DNA from: Sphaerosporella brunnea
Lineage: Eukaryota; Ascomycota; Pezizomycetes; Pezizales; Pyronemataceae
Direction: 5' to 3'
DNA: 64,000 nt
Assembly: GCA_008704415.1 (NCBI GenBank)
Contig: VXIS01000143.1
Span: 45,100 to 109,099 of the forward strand
Shown: positions 1 through 12,773 of the stretch, piece by piece
How positions within the stretch are numbered: the first letter of the stretch is position 1
Layout of the letters: each line of letters opens with the position of its first letter
Position numbers and translations under genes: made by a program
The notes under the pieces: model-generated
Told to the model about the DNA's origin: nothing
What the model saw: the letters and a program-made list of their open reading frames with translations, nothing else
The model's database searches: none

Positions 1-640
1 CTTCTTTGCAAGTTCCGCAAAACAATAATAGATTCCTCGATCCAAGAATTTGGTATTTATCTGTCAATCGTCCGGCTCCTGTTTCGAGAGAGAATCTCCC
101 TCACTCGGATTTGTGTGTCGACATTTGTGAATAGCAATGATGGTAACCTCTTGTCTTGAAGGCATGGTGGTAAAATAGTAATGCGATAATGTAGTGAAGT
201 TGTGATGTAACTTTCGAGAGGTACCTGAAATATGAAAAGGAAAGAAGGGAAGAGTCATGGTATACTAGTTGGCTACATACATACCAGTTGGCTTCACTGC
301 AACTCACTCGGTAGATAAATGACCCCTCAAAGTCTTTCTACCAAGAGTCCAAAGTCCGTGCAAAGAGAATTATCCCTTCAAGTTCTTACTTAGTTGTCGT
401 TCTCAGAATTAGCTTTTTATTCAACTTGAATGTGCCTCCGCCTAAGCACGTGGATTCCCACTGCGCCACTGCGCCACTGCGCCACTGCTAGCCAAATCCT
501 TGTTAACTGTGCAACTCTGATTCCATACCTCAACCCAAAACCTGGCAACTCAAGGAGAGAGAGAAAGACAACTCCTCTCCGCACGAACCAGCAACTCTCA
601 AATTCCCGCATCGTAGCATTCTTTCTATTCGCCATCCCCC
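1..640. other. Intergenic region upstream of RHEB; no gene seen
   Basis: No open frame here looks coding and no RNA gene was recognised. A 9-10 bp unit (gcgccactgc) is repeated three times at about 468-488, some 150 bp before the RHEB start codon. The last ~100 bases should be the RHEB 5' leader. Confidence 0.5.
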
Positions 641-1419
641 ATGCCGGCCGTCCATCCTAAGCAGCGCAAGATTGCAATCGTAGGCAGCAGGGCTGTTGGT
701 ATGTCTCTGGTCGTTGCCAATCCGAATATCTACCTCTAACGCGCAAGCCCAGGCAAGTCATCGCTCACGGTGCAATTCGTCGAAAATCACTTTGTCGAAT
801 CGTATTATCCCACAATCGAGAACACTTTCCAGAGGACCATTAAGTACAAGGGTCAGGAATATGCGACCGAGATCATAGACACCGCAGGCCAGGTACGATT
901 CACGCCTTCCTTCCTCGTGCGGTGCACGGACAATAGTACAACCTTCATCTCGGCTCTGGTTGCTAATGACGGTGCCGGCGCATCTAGGACGAGTACAGTA
1001 TCTTGAACTCGAGGCATTCCATCGGTATCCACGGTTACATGCTCGTCTACTCGGTTGCTTCCAAGCAGTCATTCGAGATGGTCAAGATCATCCGTGACAA
1101 AGTCCTGAACCACCTCGTATGTTGCATGCAGCCTCACCGCCTTAAAAGCTGCCTTGCACCTTTTTTGCTGATTACTTCCTAGGGAGCTGATTGGGTTCCC
1201 ATTGTGGTTGTCGGCAACAAATCGGACCTGCACATCCAGCGACAAGTCACGGCAGAAGAGGGCAAGGCCTTGACTGCCGAGTGGAACTGCGCCTGGACAG
1301 AGGCATCCGCGCGACACAACGAGAACGTGGTCAAGGCATTCGAGCTGATGATCGCAGAAGTGGAAAAGGCCCAGAATCCTCAACAGCCGCCTGGAGGCAA
1401 AGGCTGCGTCATCATGTGA
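641..1419 (+). CDS. RHB1: Rheb-type small GTPase (TORC1 activator), 4 exons, 187 aa
   Basis: Model: join(641..698, 753..892, 988..1116, 1183..1419), all introns GT-AG, ending in TGA. The product has all Ras-superfamily boxes: G1 GSRAVGKS (residues 15-22, split by intron 1), the switch I stretch YYPTIENTF, DTAGQ just before intron 2, NKSDL (G4), an EASA-like G5 (TEASA), and a C-terminal CVIM farnesylation box. The Arg at the third position of the P-loop (GSR) marks Rheb rather than Ras. Known role of the family: the GTP-bound form on endomembranes activates TORC1, opposed by the Tsc1/Tsc2 GAP. The start is the only ATG that places MPAVHPKQRKIAIVG before the P-loop. Identity is secure; whether it controls TORC1 in this fungus, as in S. 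pombe, is inferred. Confidence 0.95.
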
Positions 1420-2070
1420 ATGTTCGTTTTCCTCGAAACATGCCTAGCCCGTCTACGAAGTGTTGCACGATGACAGGCGACTGATCTACTCAATACTCTC
1501 TTATTCTGGTGGTGCCGCAAGGCGGGGGATGTTTTGTGGCGGAACAGGAACAATCTATCCCTGGCCTCTCTTCTATCTCGATCCTTAATGTGTGCGGGAA
1601 ACGAGAGTGGAGGTTGTGACGACATTTGCGATGGTACTAATGAATTGCGTTCCCCCGTTGATGCTTTTTGTTGTGTTTTCTTTTTTCTCCCTTGTGGGTG
1701 TCTGCTTTTGCCATGGGGGGTTTTTTTTCTTTTTTTTTTCATTCTTTCTTTTTTTTGGTGTGTGCTGTGCACCGAAGAGCGATGCTCACGTGTAATATTT
1801 CACTCATTATTTCACTTGTCCAAGCCAAGTTGCTCGGCTGGTTTCTTTTTTTTTTTGTACACACTGCGTTTGAACAGGCAGGCAGGTTTTGTAGATGGAA
1901 CTGTGTGCGAAATAGATTTGTGGGGATTGTCTATGTAGATACTCCGCGTGGTTTCTTGCGGATCACGTTTGTTGGATGGCCCATGGAGATCTCAGGCGAT
2001 CGGCCCATCTTGCCAAGCTACGTATCCGTTAGCTCAGACGGCCGAAAGAAGGGACCTGTGTGTAGATGCC
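1420..2070. other. RHEB 3' flank, T-rich, no gene
   Basis: Plus-strand T-rich runs (about 1718-1760 and 1842-1856) follow the RHEB stop and probably include its 3' UTR. The long frames here are low-complexity Phe-rich readings of T runs and are not believed. Confidence 0.5.
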
Positions 2071-2072
2071 TA

Positions 2073-2341
2073 GGTATGTATGTACTCGGGGGATTTTTAA
2101 GTGTTGGGACACCTAAAAACCCTCAGAAAAAGCGAACAATCGCTATTTCCACTGGCTTTGGTCCGAAAAATTCGTTCGCTGGCTCAAAATCAATGCAAAA
2201 GCCCCCTCAAAAATTTTGCCATAGATAAGTCGAGAGTCTATTTTTCTTTGCGATGATGTCGTTGCCGTGTTTTTAGTGGGGCGTGTATGGGTTAGGTTTT
2301 TCAAGTGTCCCAAGACTTAAAAATCCCCCGAGTTGGATACC
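2073..2341. mobile_element. TA-flanked miniature inverted-repeat element, 269 bp
   Basis: The two ends are inverted copies: the left end has ctaggtat then ctcgggggatttttaag and gggacac; the right end reads the same on the other strand. The inverted repeat spans about 45-50 bp with a few mismatches. TA dinucleotides at 2071-2072 and 2342-2343 would be the target duplication, as in Tc1/mariner-mobilised MITEs. It has no ORF of its own and sits between RHEB and the DeSI gene. Confidence 0.7.
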
Positions 2342-2742
2342 TAGATAGAGCAGATAGTAGATATGCATCACATGGTTGTTATCTCCGCTTAGCCAAGGCA
2401 GGAAGGAACGTTCGGGGGAAGCTGCACGGAAGCATCTGGATGGTTGGTTGGTTGATTGATTGATTGGTTGGTTGGCAAGGCAGGCAGCATAACCGTCCAG
2501 GAGCTTGCAAGGAGCAGAGCCAGAGCTTGTGAACTTCTTTAGCTTCAATTCACACTCCCCTTTCCTCCCCCCCCCTAGAACCTTGTGCTTGCGGGAAGAC
2601 GACACGAGTCGTGCAAACGAAAATTCCACCCCTTGTGTCAAGTCTACACAGCACAGCACCGGCCCGCGCCCACAACAAGAATAACAACAATAACCAACAA
2701 TTGCAACAACAACAACAACAACAATAACAATAATAGATAATA

Positions 2743-3583
2743 ATGTCGACAAATCGCCGCCCCACAAACAGCTCGCTGCAAAAGACGTCGGTAATAATCA
2801 ACGTCTACGACCTGCTTCCGCCGGGGCGGTTATCGGCGACCCTGTGGTTCCTGGGCACGGGGCTGCTGCACACGGGGGTGTGCATCGGCGAGCGCGAGTT
2901 CGCGTTCGGCGGCCACGACCGGCCGGATGTGACGGGCGTATACTGGACGAAACCCAAGACTGATCCGCCGGGCGGGACGTGGAGGTGTGAGATTCTGCAT
3001 GGGTTTACGTATGCGACAGCGGAGGAGATCGAGGGGATTGTGCGTGAGGTGGGTATCGCCAAGTAGTTTTCCCTACTACTGCTACTCTACTTTTTGAGAG
3101 GAGGGACTGATTGGGAGTTTTGCGTTTGGTGAACAGGCTTCGAAAGAATTTCTAGGCCCCTCCTATAACCTCCTCACCAGAAATTGCAACCACTTCACCT
3201 CCCACCTCTGTCAAGCCCTCACCGGCCAGCCCGCGCCCGCATACCTGAACCGCGCCGCCTCCATCGGCGTAGCTATGCCCTGCGTTGTTCCCGCCGGCTG
3301 GGTCGAGCCGCCCGAGTGTGAGCTCGAGGAGGGGGAAGACGAAGAGGCGCGGTTGACTGCAACTACACGCCGACATAGTGTTGACGACGCATGGGACACT
3401 GGTAGCGACGATGGTGGCGGGGGAGCCGGGTATGACAGTGACAGTGAGGATGAGCGGAGGAGGAGGGAGAGGCAGAAAGCGGAGGAGCGGAGGAAGCGGC
3501 GGGGACAAGGTGATGCCAGAGACAAGAGCGGGAAGGGGTTGCCGGCTGCTGAGAGGGCGAGGTTGGATACGACCGTTGTGTAG
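2743..3583 (+). CDS. PPPDE (DeSI-type) thiol isopeptidase, 2 exons, 250 aa
   Basis: Model: join(2743..3048, 3137..3583). The PPPDE fold is clear: INVYDLLPPGRLS at the N-terminus, catalytic His43 in LLHTGVCIGE, the FAFGGH strand, then after the intron SYNLLTRNCNHF with catalytic Cys119. The family (DeSI-1/2 in animals, Hag1-like in fungi) are papain-like enzymes that cleave SUMO or ubiquitin isopeptide bonds. After about residue 150 the protein continues with an acidic then Arg/Lys/Glu-rich tail (DSEDERRRRERQKAEERRKR) that is probably helical or disordered. The start ATG is the first in frame and follows a run of CAA repeats in the leader. The SUMO versus ubiquitin preference cannot be read from the sequence. 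Confidence 0.9.
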
Positions 3584-4680
3584 CCCCTCTTGGTTTGCTC
3601 ACTGCTACTCCTACTACCACTACTACTACTTTTCTGTTTGGCCTGCAACGGCTGGTGACGTGCGGCCTTTCCTTTTTGATTCGTGAATCGTTTACATGCG
3701 CGGCGCGGCGGTTTTTTGAGATTATAGTTAACCGACTGCTATGTTGTCAGGTGTTTTTTTTTTTTTTTTTTCAACTTTCCTTTCTATGTAATGTTCCGCG
3801 GGAGCTGTACTAGTACGATAACATCCGTGCCAATGACCACGAGGCCGCCAATTCCGAGGCCTGACCAGATCATCATCACTCGTACAGCATGCGCAATTGT
3901 GGCTTGACGGCCATCCCGTTCGTTAGGCGGATCTAGGTAATTACCTTAGCAGGGGACGATCCTTTCCCAGACGATAAGGCTGATGTCTGTAATATCATGC
4001 CCAGGTACACAGAAAAGAAATGGTGACGTAATGGGTTTTCTAGAAAAACGGTCGCCACAAAAAGGATATCCAGTGGAAAACACCATGAACGATCAGAAAC
4101 TAATGTTTGCTCAAAAACCATGTTTTGCAGACTATTTGTGCCGACCTCCTCGGCGAGCAAAAACCTAACCCTTTGCACGCCTGGTCGTTCCTCCAATTTT
4201 GATCCAGTGCATCGTGTAAAGAGTTATATTGAAGAGAAAACTGCATAATCTGCAAATATCACCCTCCATCACCTTCTGGTACGCCCAACTGGATCTCGTT
4301 GCCGTACCTCCGCTGCTACATCCCGGTCCCCCTCCCATATTCGTCCCAGTCCTTCCCATACAGCGAGTCCACGCAGGATCTGCTCCTAAGTGCTAACAAT
4401 TAATTTTTCAGGTCGCTAAGTAGGCGTTGTGAAGAGCGTGGTTGAATTATCAGGAGCAACCATCTCAGGTGGAACGGGTTAGGGTTGTTTTTCTCGCATT
4501 CTCGCTGTCGGCACAAATAGTCTAATCCTTAGACATAAACCAAAGTTGGGAGCAAAGTCGAGTGACATCGCGTGTTTAGAGATTGACATCATGTGTTTCA
4601 CCAATTCATCAGCCATCGCAGCGATGGTGTTGAGTTTATCAACAAGCTGTTATCTCTGCAACTAGTATTGAGGCATAACC
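3584..4680. other. Intergenic, no gene recognised
   Basis: Holds the 3' flank of the PPPDE gene with a T18 run at about 3752-3770, then unstructured sequence. None of the short frames shows a recognisable domain. Confidence 0.4.
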
Positions 4681-4689
4681 CTGGCCAAG

Positions 4690-5290
4690 CGAGCAGACCG
4701 AGATGCATGGCTCCGCAAACACTGCAGCCTAAGACATACTATCGCAGGCCTAGGGGACCCAACCACGTCGCGGCCAAGGCCTCGAAGGGCGATCGCCTCA
4801 CGGTTCTATCAACTGAGGCTGAACAAGGCGCCGACCGCCCCGTACCTCCTATGGACGGGACGCCGGACAGATGACAAGTGCTGGTGGTGTGGAAAGGGCG
4901 CCACTCAGACTCGCAGCCATCCCTTCAAGTTTTGCAGGAGGTGGAAGGCAGAGCAGATGGTGCTGTGGAAAGCGGTCAAAGACGCTACCCGGGATGGTGG
5001 GAGACCGAAGCGCTGGCCGTCCACCTCGGTGGTCAATCTGCTGGCGGACGACAGGTGCACGGAGATTTCCTTCGCAGTACCAAGATTGGATGTTGGCCCG
5101 ACAAGGGCACCTCTACTTTTCCTTGGTGTGTGCGAATTATCCAGTGCGATTTTCCTTTGGTCTATTTCCTTAGGAGGGCCACAGGCCCCGGTAGCGGGTC
5201 TTGTATGACCCGGGGGGTAGCATAGTCTCTTCTCTTCCCATATGTCATGGCCGCAAGCGGCCGAATACAATATGATTAAAACAAAAAAAA
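4690..5290 (+). mobile_element. 5'-truncated Tad-like LINE, 3' end with A tail
   Basis: The sequence reads, with frame breaks, as the C-terminal end of a non-LTR retrotransposon ORF2: DDKCWW (DNA from 4869), then a Cys/His knuckle HxFKFCxRW and the closing block RWPSTSV..LLADDRCTE. It continues into a 3' untranslated tail containing GGCCGCAAGCGGCCGAATAC (from about 5249) and ends at atgattaaaacaaaaaaaaa. The same 3' end recurs at 19.7 kb, 31.2 kb and, on the minus strand, at 56.7 kb. 5' truncation is normal for LINE copies. No intact ORF remains. Confidence 0.8.
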
Positions 5291-6239
5291 ATCTGCAACT
5301 AGTAGGCTTCAGGCTTTGGCATCGTCACATCTCGCAGTCACTCTTTTATGCTGAGTCTACTGGTCGTGTCGCCTCAGTTTTGGGGGTTGGGGCAGGCGAG
5401 GCGACAGTCTGCGGCAAGGCTCGACGGTGATCATGATGATGATGATGATGGGATGATCGGGATGTAGATGGCAGTGTCGGTTGCCCGCTGTGCGGCGACG
5501 TGCGGAGAGTCGGCCATATAAGCTTTCCAACGTATACGAGTAAAAAATGGGTTGTGCTCACTAACCATCACCCACCCTTACAGCGGCGACATATTTTGGC
5601 TAAAAGAGCATTATGTTGACCGTTTTCAAGATGTAATGGTGATTACAAAAGCACGATCACATAATGGTCACATTACTAATTTTTAAAACGGCCCTGCTAA
5701 GATAGGTAAGCAGGTTTTTGTTCGAAAAACCGAGGGGTGGTGGCGGTAGCTTCTCGAGAAATAGTTATTCAGAGTTTCGAAGTAGGTGGTGATTGCAGCT
5801 CACTTAGGGCCGTAGAAACGAGAGAGAGCTTATGATCCTGGTATCAAAAACACAACTCCGTTTCAAGTCCCCTCCAGCATTAGAGTCGAGTGATGGTTCA
5901 TGACCTCACAGGAAACTACCCCCAGTTACATTACATCAGACCCTCGTCTATCGAACCCCCTCTATCAAACCTCCCTTCGATAGAAATCGATTTCCGATAG
6001 TAATAGTCAGTCCTCAATAGCCAGCCAGCCGGGCTAGCTGCGTTGGGCTGCGCTCGCTGGGCTGATTAAAAAAAGCCGGGCTGGCTTTTCCATTCGCAGC
6101 CCGGTTGGATGTGAGCTGCATGAGCTGTTGCTCGGGTATGAAGAATAGACGATGATCACACCATCATTGCTTCACTGGATATCACTCTGTACTAATTCGC
6201 ATACAAAGACGCAGCCCGCACGGGCATTTTGGGTACCTA
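5291..6239. other. Intergenic, no gene recognised
   Basis: Contains a short (atg/gat)n stretch near 5430-5450 and no convincing ORF. Confidence 0.4.
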
Positions 6240-6663
6240 CCGTATTTTCTCGCGAGTATGGGATTTGACGGCGAGAAAGTCAATCCTTTTCTAGTAACAA
6301 AGTACTTAGAAACCGCGGATTGGGTGGACCTGGGGTGAACAGAGCGAGTGGAGGAGCTGGTATGCACAATGTCTGCTCTCCGTTTCGTATGACCGGCGCC
6401 CTTTTACAATTTTTGCCTCCTTGTCGTTAAAGGCAAGCTGCAGCGCTTTCGGAACTTGAAGCCTCCCGCTTTGCTCATCCAATGACAGGCGACTCGAACC
6501 TGGTTTGATGTCCGGCTTCATCTTTTGCAGGCGAGTGACGGGGACAGGCGAGTGACGGGGAGTGGCGTCGCGAGGTTGAAGTGCCATTTTTTACGGTGGC
6601 TCCTACACACCACAACTACTTTTGCTACTAGAAAAAGATCGACTTTCGCGCGAGAAAATACGG
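6240..6663. mobile_element. TIR element, 424 bp, TA target duplication
   Basis: Left end CCGTATTTTCTCGCG and, further in, cgagaaagtcaatccttttctagta are mirrored at the right end (ctactagaaaaagatcgactttcgcgcgagaaaatacgg), giving an inverted repeat of about 50 bp with small gaps. TA lies at 6238-6239 and 6664-6665. The interior is about 80% similar to 40,110-40,530, so this is a repeat family with at least two copies in the window. No transposase is encoded. Confidence 0.75.
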
Positions 6664-7034
6664 TACATCAAAGACCTCTGAGCATATCTGCAACACACCC
6701 GCTCACTCACTCACTCACCCACTCGGAATCCATTAACACCCATTAACACCCAGAGTGAAATATACGACAGCATGAAAAGTAAAGAAATAAAAAAAGAAAG
6801 GCTCCGCGGACCTGCCATATCCCATATCCTAAACGCCTGTCTGCCCTCTAAACGAATACTGAAACAAGTCCCAACATAGTAAATGGAGCACACGTAAAGC
6901 CGTGGAAATATATATAAAAAAGAAACAGAAAAAAAAAAAACACACACTCATTCAGAGAAGAAAATGGACTTCTAAGCCAGATGGTACAATTTGTGACGAT
7001 TGTGCTGGCTTCAGGTTAAAGCAAAATGCTGGCT

Positions 7035-10000
7035 TCAGATGAAAGCACGAAGCTGCACCATCACGTTCTCTAAACGTGCCGTGAATTGGTTGGGGTCCTC
7101 CTTCTCTAAACGTGCCGTGAATTGGTTGGGCTCCTCCTGGTACTGATACTCATATTCACCGTCCTCGCTTCCGAGTATGGTCTGGTCCACCTTGCGGTGG
7201 TGGGCAACGAACTCCCCGATGGCGCCCATCAGGCACTTGAGATTCGAGTCAGGAAACTTGCCAAAAGCCTTGTAACGCATGGGAGCCTCCTGACAGAGAC
7301 GACCCAAAAGAACGGCGAGGTATCCAAACGCGACGTTCTTTTGTGACTCTTGAATGGACTCGGCCTGTGCGTTCAAGTCAGAAAACAGTCCCACCCCCCA
7401 AAATAAACGGAGAGCCTACCTCAGAGACGCGCTTGAGTCTATCGAGGAAGATATCGAGGAGAACATCGATAGCATATGGATTACCCTCGATAGAGTAAAC
7501 GACTACGCGACCATTAGCGACCATTTGAAATCACAGACGGGCGATGAACGTCAATATACCTCTATCATCAAACACATTTCTAGCAGTACTTGAGAACTCG
7601 CTCAGATTGAACATCAAGGCCAAGCTTAGGATGAGCAAATCGACCGACAACAACCGGTCTTGCTCCTCGAGAACCCCATCCAACTTCTCGAACTTCTCCT
7701 TGCACAACGCGACGAGGTTGACGATGAGGCGCGAGGCAGCGAGCTGTTCACAAGCCACGGGCCGGTTGTGAGTGACGTTGATCAACAAGCGGAGTAAGAG
7801 AAACAGGACGGCTCCGAGGTCCTCTTCACAAGTCCAGCCCAATATGGCTGGAACGAGGTTACCAAGCAAGGCCAGGTCGTTCTCGGAAACTTGAGAATCG
7901 AGAGATCCGTAGCCTCCCATGCTGTAAGCTTCCAAGATCGACAGCGGAAGCTTCAAGAGCTGCAGGCCATGAGTTTCAAAAACCTTGGGGTATTGCGGCT
8001 TTTTGGAGAAAGATGTCACGAGGTCGACCAAACCATGTAACACGTCGGTGGAGAGAATCTCATCGACGCTCCCACGAGCGCGGGTGTCTCTGATCAATTT
8101 ATCCAACACCTTCAGCGCCATGATCTGAGGAGAGATCACCGTCGTGGGTTTGCCTGAAAATGCCTCCGACTTTGCAACCAGCTGGCGGAACTCGTCGACA
8201 CCCCAGATTGGTTTGTCCTTCGCGATCAACGCGATGTCTCTAGAGTCGCAAAGCATTTTGGCCAGCATAGAGATAACCCCGTTGCGATACACATGGAGCA
8301 TGATTCTGGGAGTGGTATCGTAGCGCAGCAGAGTCAAGACGTGGTGTGAGAGCGCAAAACAAATGACCTAGCTGATGTTAGAACGCTCTAAATCAGTAAA
8401 ATGACATCGTCTCACCTCGTCGGTCGGCTGGTCCATTCTGGATAAAAGGCGTTCATCAAACGAACTTGAACGGAACTTTTGGCTGAAGATCCTGTCGTTC
8501 AGTTTTTTCGCCAACCAAAAGTATCTGAATACTTGTTAGCTATGTATTAAACAACAATAAAGAGCAGTCTCACCCTGAACACCTGATGTCGAGGGAGCCA
8601 GTCCCTTCAATATCTGAGAAGAATTCTTCGATGTCGTCAAGGAACCTACAGTGTTCCCCAGATACTCTCAATTCGTGACTGCTGATAATTTCGCCTCTAT
8701 TGTTTCCCTCTTCGGCTTCGTCATTGGGAGGCTTTGGATGATGCTCAAGAATGCGTCGCTTTGGTTTAGTGGACTTGGGGCCAGGAAGAGCTGGCATGTT
8801 CAGCAAAAAGGCCTCCAAGCTACCAATCGATTCATCTGCTTTATATGATCTCTCCCGCCCATACGTGATTCGGGGACCGCCTGCCCCAGTTGGGTTTCCA
8901 AACTGTCGCTGGATGGTAATCTTCACCTCTTGAGAGGTCGATTGCTGCGATTCGGAAATATTTTGGGACTCAATGATAGACCGTGATTGAGGAGGCGATG
9001 GTGACCGATGGTAGCTCGATCCAAGTTGGAAGATGGAACCAGTGTTGAATCCCTCCTGGATGCTGTCCTTCGGCGAGGTGCTTTTTCTTCTCCTAGAACG
9101 CCTTCCAGACTTTGCCTGAAGGGCATCAATCAATCTCTTTCGAGGTCTGGCCGAAGGGGTTATTCGCTCATCGATTGGGAGCGACGTTACCGTCTTCGTT
9201 CCCGTTTTGGAGCGCTCGGCAGCTTTAGGCTTTTCGATCACGTTCTTCTCTGGCCGCATCGCCTCTGGAATAGATTTTTGACTTCCAGGTATCGATCTCT
9301 TGGGCTGCGGCGGCGGCGGCGGTTTATCGACCTTCCCCTTAGGCGCCTGTGGTGCCGAAGCACGGTTCTGAGCACTTCCCGGGGTGACTGCTTGCTGAAC
9401 GCTTGGGGTAGGGGACTTCCCGGAGGCTTTTGGCTTCGAAATTGGCCGCTTAGACTGCAGGGGAGTCACGGAACTAGGTCCAGGCGGCACGCTCTCCTTT
9501 TCAGCGGAGGTCTCAAAGGAGTGCTTCGCCAAAGCCGAGGTGTCAGCCGCTGCCGGTGCTTTTCGCTTCTCGGTAGGTGTTGGACTGTTCGAATTGGTGG
9601 GCGGCTTGCCGGTGATAGTGATAGTCGATTTGCTGGGTTTGGGTCCGGTGGGCTTATCCGGCTTCACCCAGCTGGCCCGGGAGGGCTTGCTCGTGGGGGG
9701 GGCCTTATTGTGCTGCTCGGCGGTGGGGATGGCTCGAGCCTTGGCCGCTGTTCCGGTTGGTTTTGAAGTAGATTTCGAAGGCACACGCTTTCGTTTCGAG
9801 GAGTATTTAGACACCGGCTCGGAATCCTCCTGGCTGTCGCATGGCATATCATACAGTCGCAACTCGTCGCGAGCGGCTTCTTGCTGTTCCTGCTGCAATT
9901 GGGCAGCGGCGGCTTTGTCGGTCGAGTCCTCGTCTTGGAGAATGGTAGATGGTGAAAGTTTTCGAGCTTTGCGTGCACGCGCGGCGGAGGATGTGGCAGC

Positions 10001-10288
10001 AGCGATGGGTGCGTCGTGAGGAAGCTGGCCTTGCACATCTTTCTTTTCTTGCGAATCTTTCTTGTCTTGCCCATCTTTCTTGTCAGGCTTACTCGTATGG
10101 ATGAGGGCAGCGGCGACCGTGCTGGCGTCTCCTGCTTTTTTAACCGTGTTCATTGAAGAGCTTGAATTGGTTGAGGCATCACGCTTGACGAAGATGTCAT
10201 CGTGTTGGGTAAGGGAGATTCGTTTGTGGGTGGATTTTCCATAGGTATTTTTGATTGATAGCCTCTTCTTCCAATTGGAGGGATCCAT
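7035..10288 (-). CDS. Wapl-type cohesin release factor, 5 exons, 1014 aa
   Basis: Model: complement(join(7035..7364, 7420..7502, 7560..8367, 8416..8524, 8574..10288)). The first ~570 residues are disordered, rich in Ser/Pro/Lys, as in fungal Wapl. The C-terminal half is the alpha-helical WAPL domain, seen in YFWLAKKLNDRIFSQKF, KMLCDSRDIALIAKDKP, GGYGSLDSQVSENDLALLGNL, LLRLLINVTHNRP and AESIQESQKNVAFGYLAVLLG. Known role: with Pds5, Wapl opens the Smc3-kleisin gate and releases cohesin from chromatin in the nucleus. The start MDPSNWKKRLSIKNTYGK is the first ATG of the frame. Exon phases join cleanly at all four introns. The small 83-nt fourth exon (VVYSIEGNPYAIDVLLD) was chosen because it keeps frame between two long conserved blocks. 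Confidence 0.92.
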
Positions 10289-12732
10289 GCTTGGGAGAAG
10301 GGGGAGTGTGTTTTGGGGGGGGTTGTTGTTGTTGTTGGTTGTTGTTGCTGTGGTGATGATGATGATGAGGATGATGATGAGGCAATGGTGGTGGTGGTGG
10401 TGGTTTGAAGGGTCTCACTTCACTAGCGGGATTGTTTCACTCACTCACTCACTGGAATGTTTAAGCGACAAGAAGGATTTGAAAGTACACCATCGAGATT
10501 TGTGTATGGGGGGGGGCAGGGTTGGGGTTGACCAAGCGAGCAAGCGATGAGATGAGCAGATGCCGTTGCTGCTGCAACGTTTGATAAAACACCAGCAAAA
10601 GCTCAAAGTCAAACACACACACAAGCAAATATGAAAAAGTCTGTGGTGCGACAGCTTTCCCCGCATTCCAACCCAGACTGGGCTATCCCCCCCCCTGCGT
10701 TGACATGACAGCAAACATGCAGGGCGCCCCCACCCCTGCCCCACCCCCCCAGATGCTTTGAACCCCATCGGGCAGCTTCGATGCAGTGTTGATCAAGTGC
10801 AAATAGAGTACAAGAGTATTACATGTGAGACATGTAGCGAAGAGCATGTGTTTGTTTCACGAAAATAAAACATTCTATCAAGAAGATGATTATAATCATA
10901 ATTGAAACTGGGATCTACACACAGCATTCACCCAGAATCCCATTTCTCCATTTTAAGAGTTGGACACAGATTTGCTGTTGGGTACCAAATGACGAAGTGA
11001 ACATCGCCGCCCCCCGCCCCCCCCACAAGTAAAAAAAAAAACACCAATAACAACATCACGAACACCATGCGAGCGACCGAACAAACGAGCCAGTGCGGTT
11101 CAGGATGTCACTGCGCATCCTGATGGCTCGCATTCCGATCAAGGACGGAGCTGCTCACGGGAGTGCTCCGCCGACCAACCCGTCTTCTCCCACCCTCTCT
11201 CTCTCCTTGCGTCTGACCTCCACCCCGAGGATCGGATTGACGATTCTCCAGCCAATCAAGGTGAACACGGAGATGGCCAGGAGGGAGGTGGCATTTCGTT
11301 TTCTCCCGTTACGTACCTTGTTTTGTTGTAGAGGCGTGAGTTCAAAAAGTACTGGCAGTCATGGGACGAAATGACTTCGGGACGCCGAGTTACCGCTTGT
11401 TGACTTTTGGGCGGATTACCATAGTCGCAGTCGGATGGCTGCATGCCTCCTTCGGCCACCCACCAAACCTTATCGACGATATCGTTAGCTGGGAGGAGAT
11501 TATGTGGGTGCGAACGGGGTCTCGATGGCCATCATCTCCATCTGGCTGGTCGGTGGGATGCGCATGCATACCCACCTGCACGCAGACGCAGAGGGGCCTG
11601 GACTCAGCTTCTGCAACCCAGTCTAACTCTAAACCCAGAGCTTCCAGCAGCCCTATCCAATGCCGGGGCGGGCTATAGCTGCGACCGGCGATTGAGAAAG
11701 GCAGGCTGCCGGTAAGGGCAACCTTTTTTATGCAGGATGACCTCTGCACTCTTCGAGTCGGCGCGCCTGATCTGACCAGACCGAACCGGGGGCCTCTTGG
11801 CTGTTTTTCCGTGATTGGCAATCAAAATGAGGGCCTTCACTAGATACGAGCGTCAAGCTGTACCGATATAAGGCCTGTGTGGAGTGGAAGGTCGATTTAA
11901 AAAAGGTCTGATAACTAGGCAGCAAATAGGTTATTTCGAGATTTATTGGACGCTGCCGGTGTCGTTATTCAGCTTAACGGGCGACTCGCACCGAGGGCTC
12001 GTGAATTCTCCTTCAAACTGATGGGTCAGCGGCTCGAGGACATTCTACACGCATAAATACCACTTGGACGAGGTTATACTGCAAGAATCTCGGGTCATTC
12101 TGCATAAAAAAAGGTCGCGGGGGTTATCTTTTTTTTTTTATAAGTCTGTCGGCGTTTAGGCGTTATTTCTTGCCTACCACACTTTTCACTTTTGCCCAAC
12201 AGTTTTGCAGGCCTCACACCGCGCTGCTTCTTCACCCGTCCCCTCCTCCTCCCAATTTTCTTCCAGACCTGGCAACAGTAGACCGCCGCAGACCCGGCCG
12301 ATTTCAGAACCTACCCTAGTGTGCTTGCCGGTGTTGTACGCCGACAGAAGCCATGATCAAGGTCATGGGCGCAATATACAGACACATCACCGTGTAGATT
12401 CGTGGTATACTGGAAGGTAAATAAGTAGATACATTGCGTTCGAGGAAACTGTTGAGAAAAACACCTTGTGGTGGCCGCATCTACCAGTGGTTTATAAAAA
12501 AATAGGTACATTCATGACACGAAATTGAGCCCCGCTTGACCCACCGCACACCGGCTGAAAAATGAGCTCGAGCTGCCTTGATACCTAGGTCGGGTGGAAA
12601 AAGGCGATTCACAATGTTGATGTTGGTGTTGATGTTGGTGTTGATGTTGGTGTTGATGTTGATGTCCCTGTGGAAGACTTCCCGCACGACGGCGTACTCT
12701 ACCCTATAGCCATAAACATCAGCAGCCGTCCC

Positions 12733-12773
<41 letters not shown>

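Noticed and set aside
1534..2228. Phe-rich frames of 134 and 186 codons after RHEB
   Set aside because: They are translations of T homopolymer runs and run into a MITE; no domain or start context supports them.
6475..6520. Possible tRNA T-arm (gactcgaacctgg)
   Set aside because: The sequence is inside a repeat family copy, and no acceptor stem, D arm or anticodon arm could be folded around it.
8570..10074. Long plus-strand frames opposite WAPL exon 1 (for example 9,008-9,766)
   Set aside because: They are antisense shadows of the WAPL reading frame; the minus strand shows conserved Wapl protein and phased introns.
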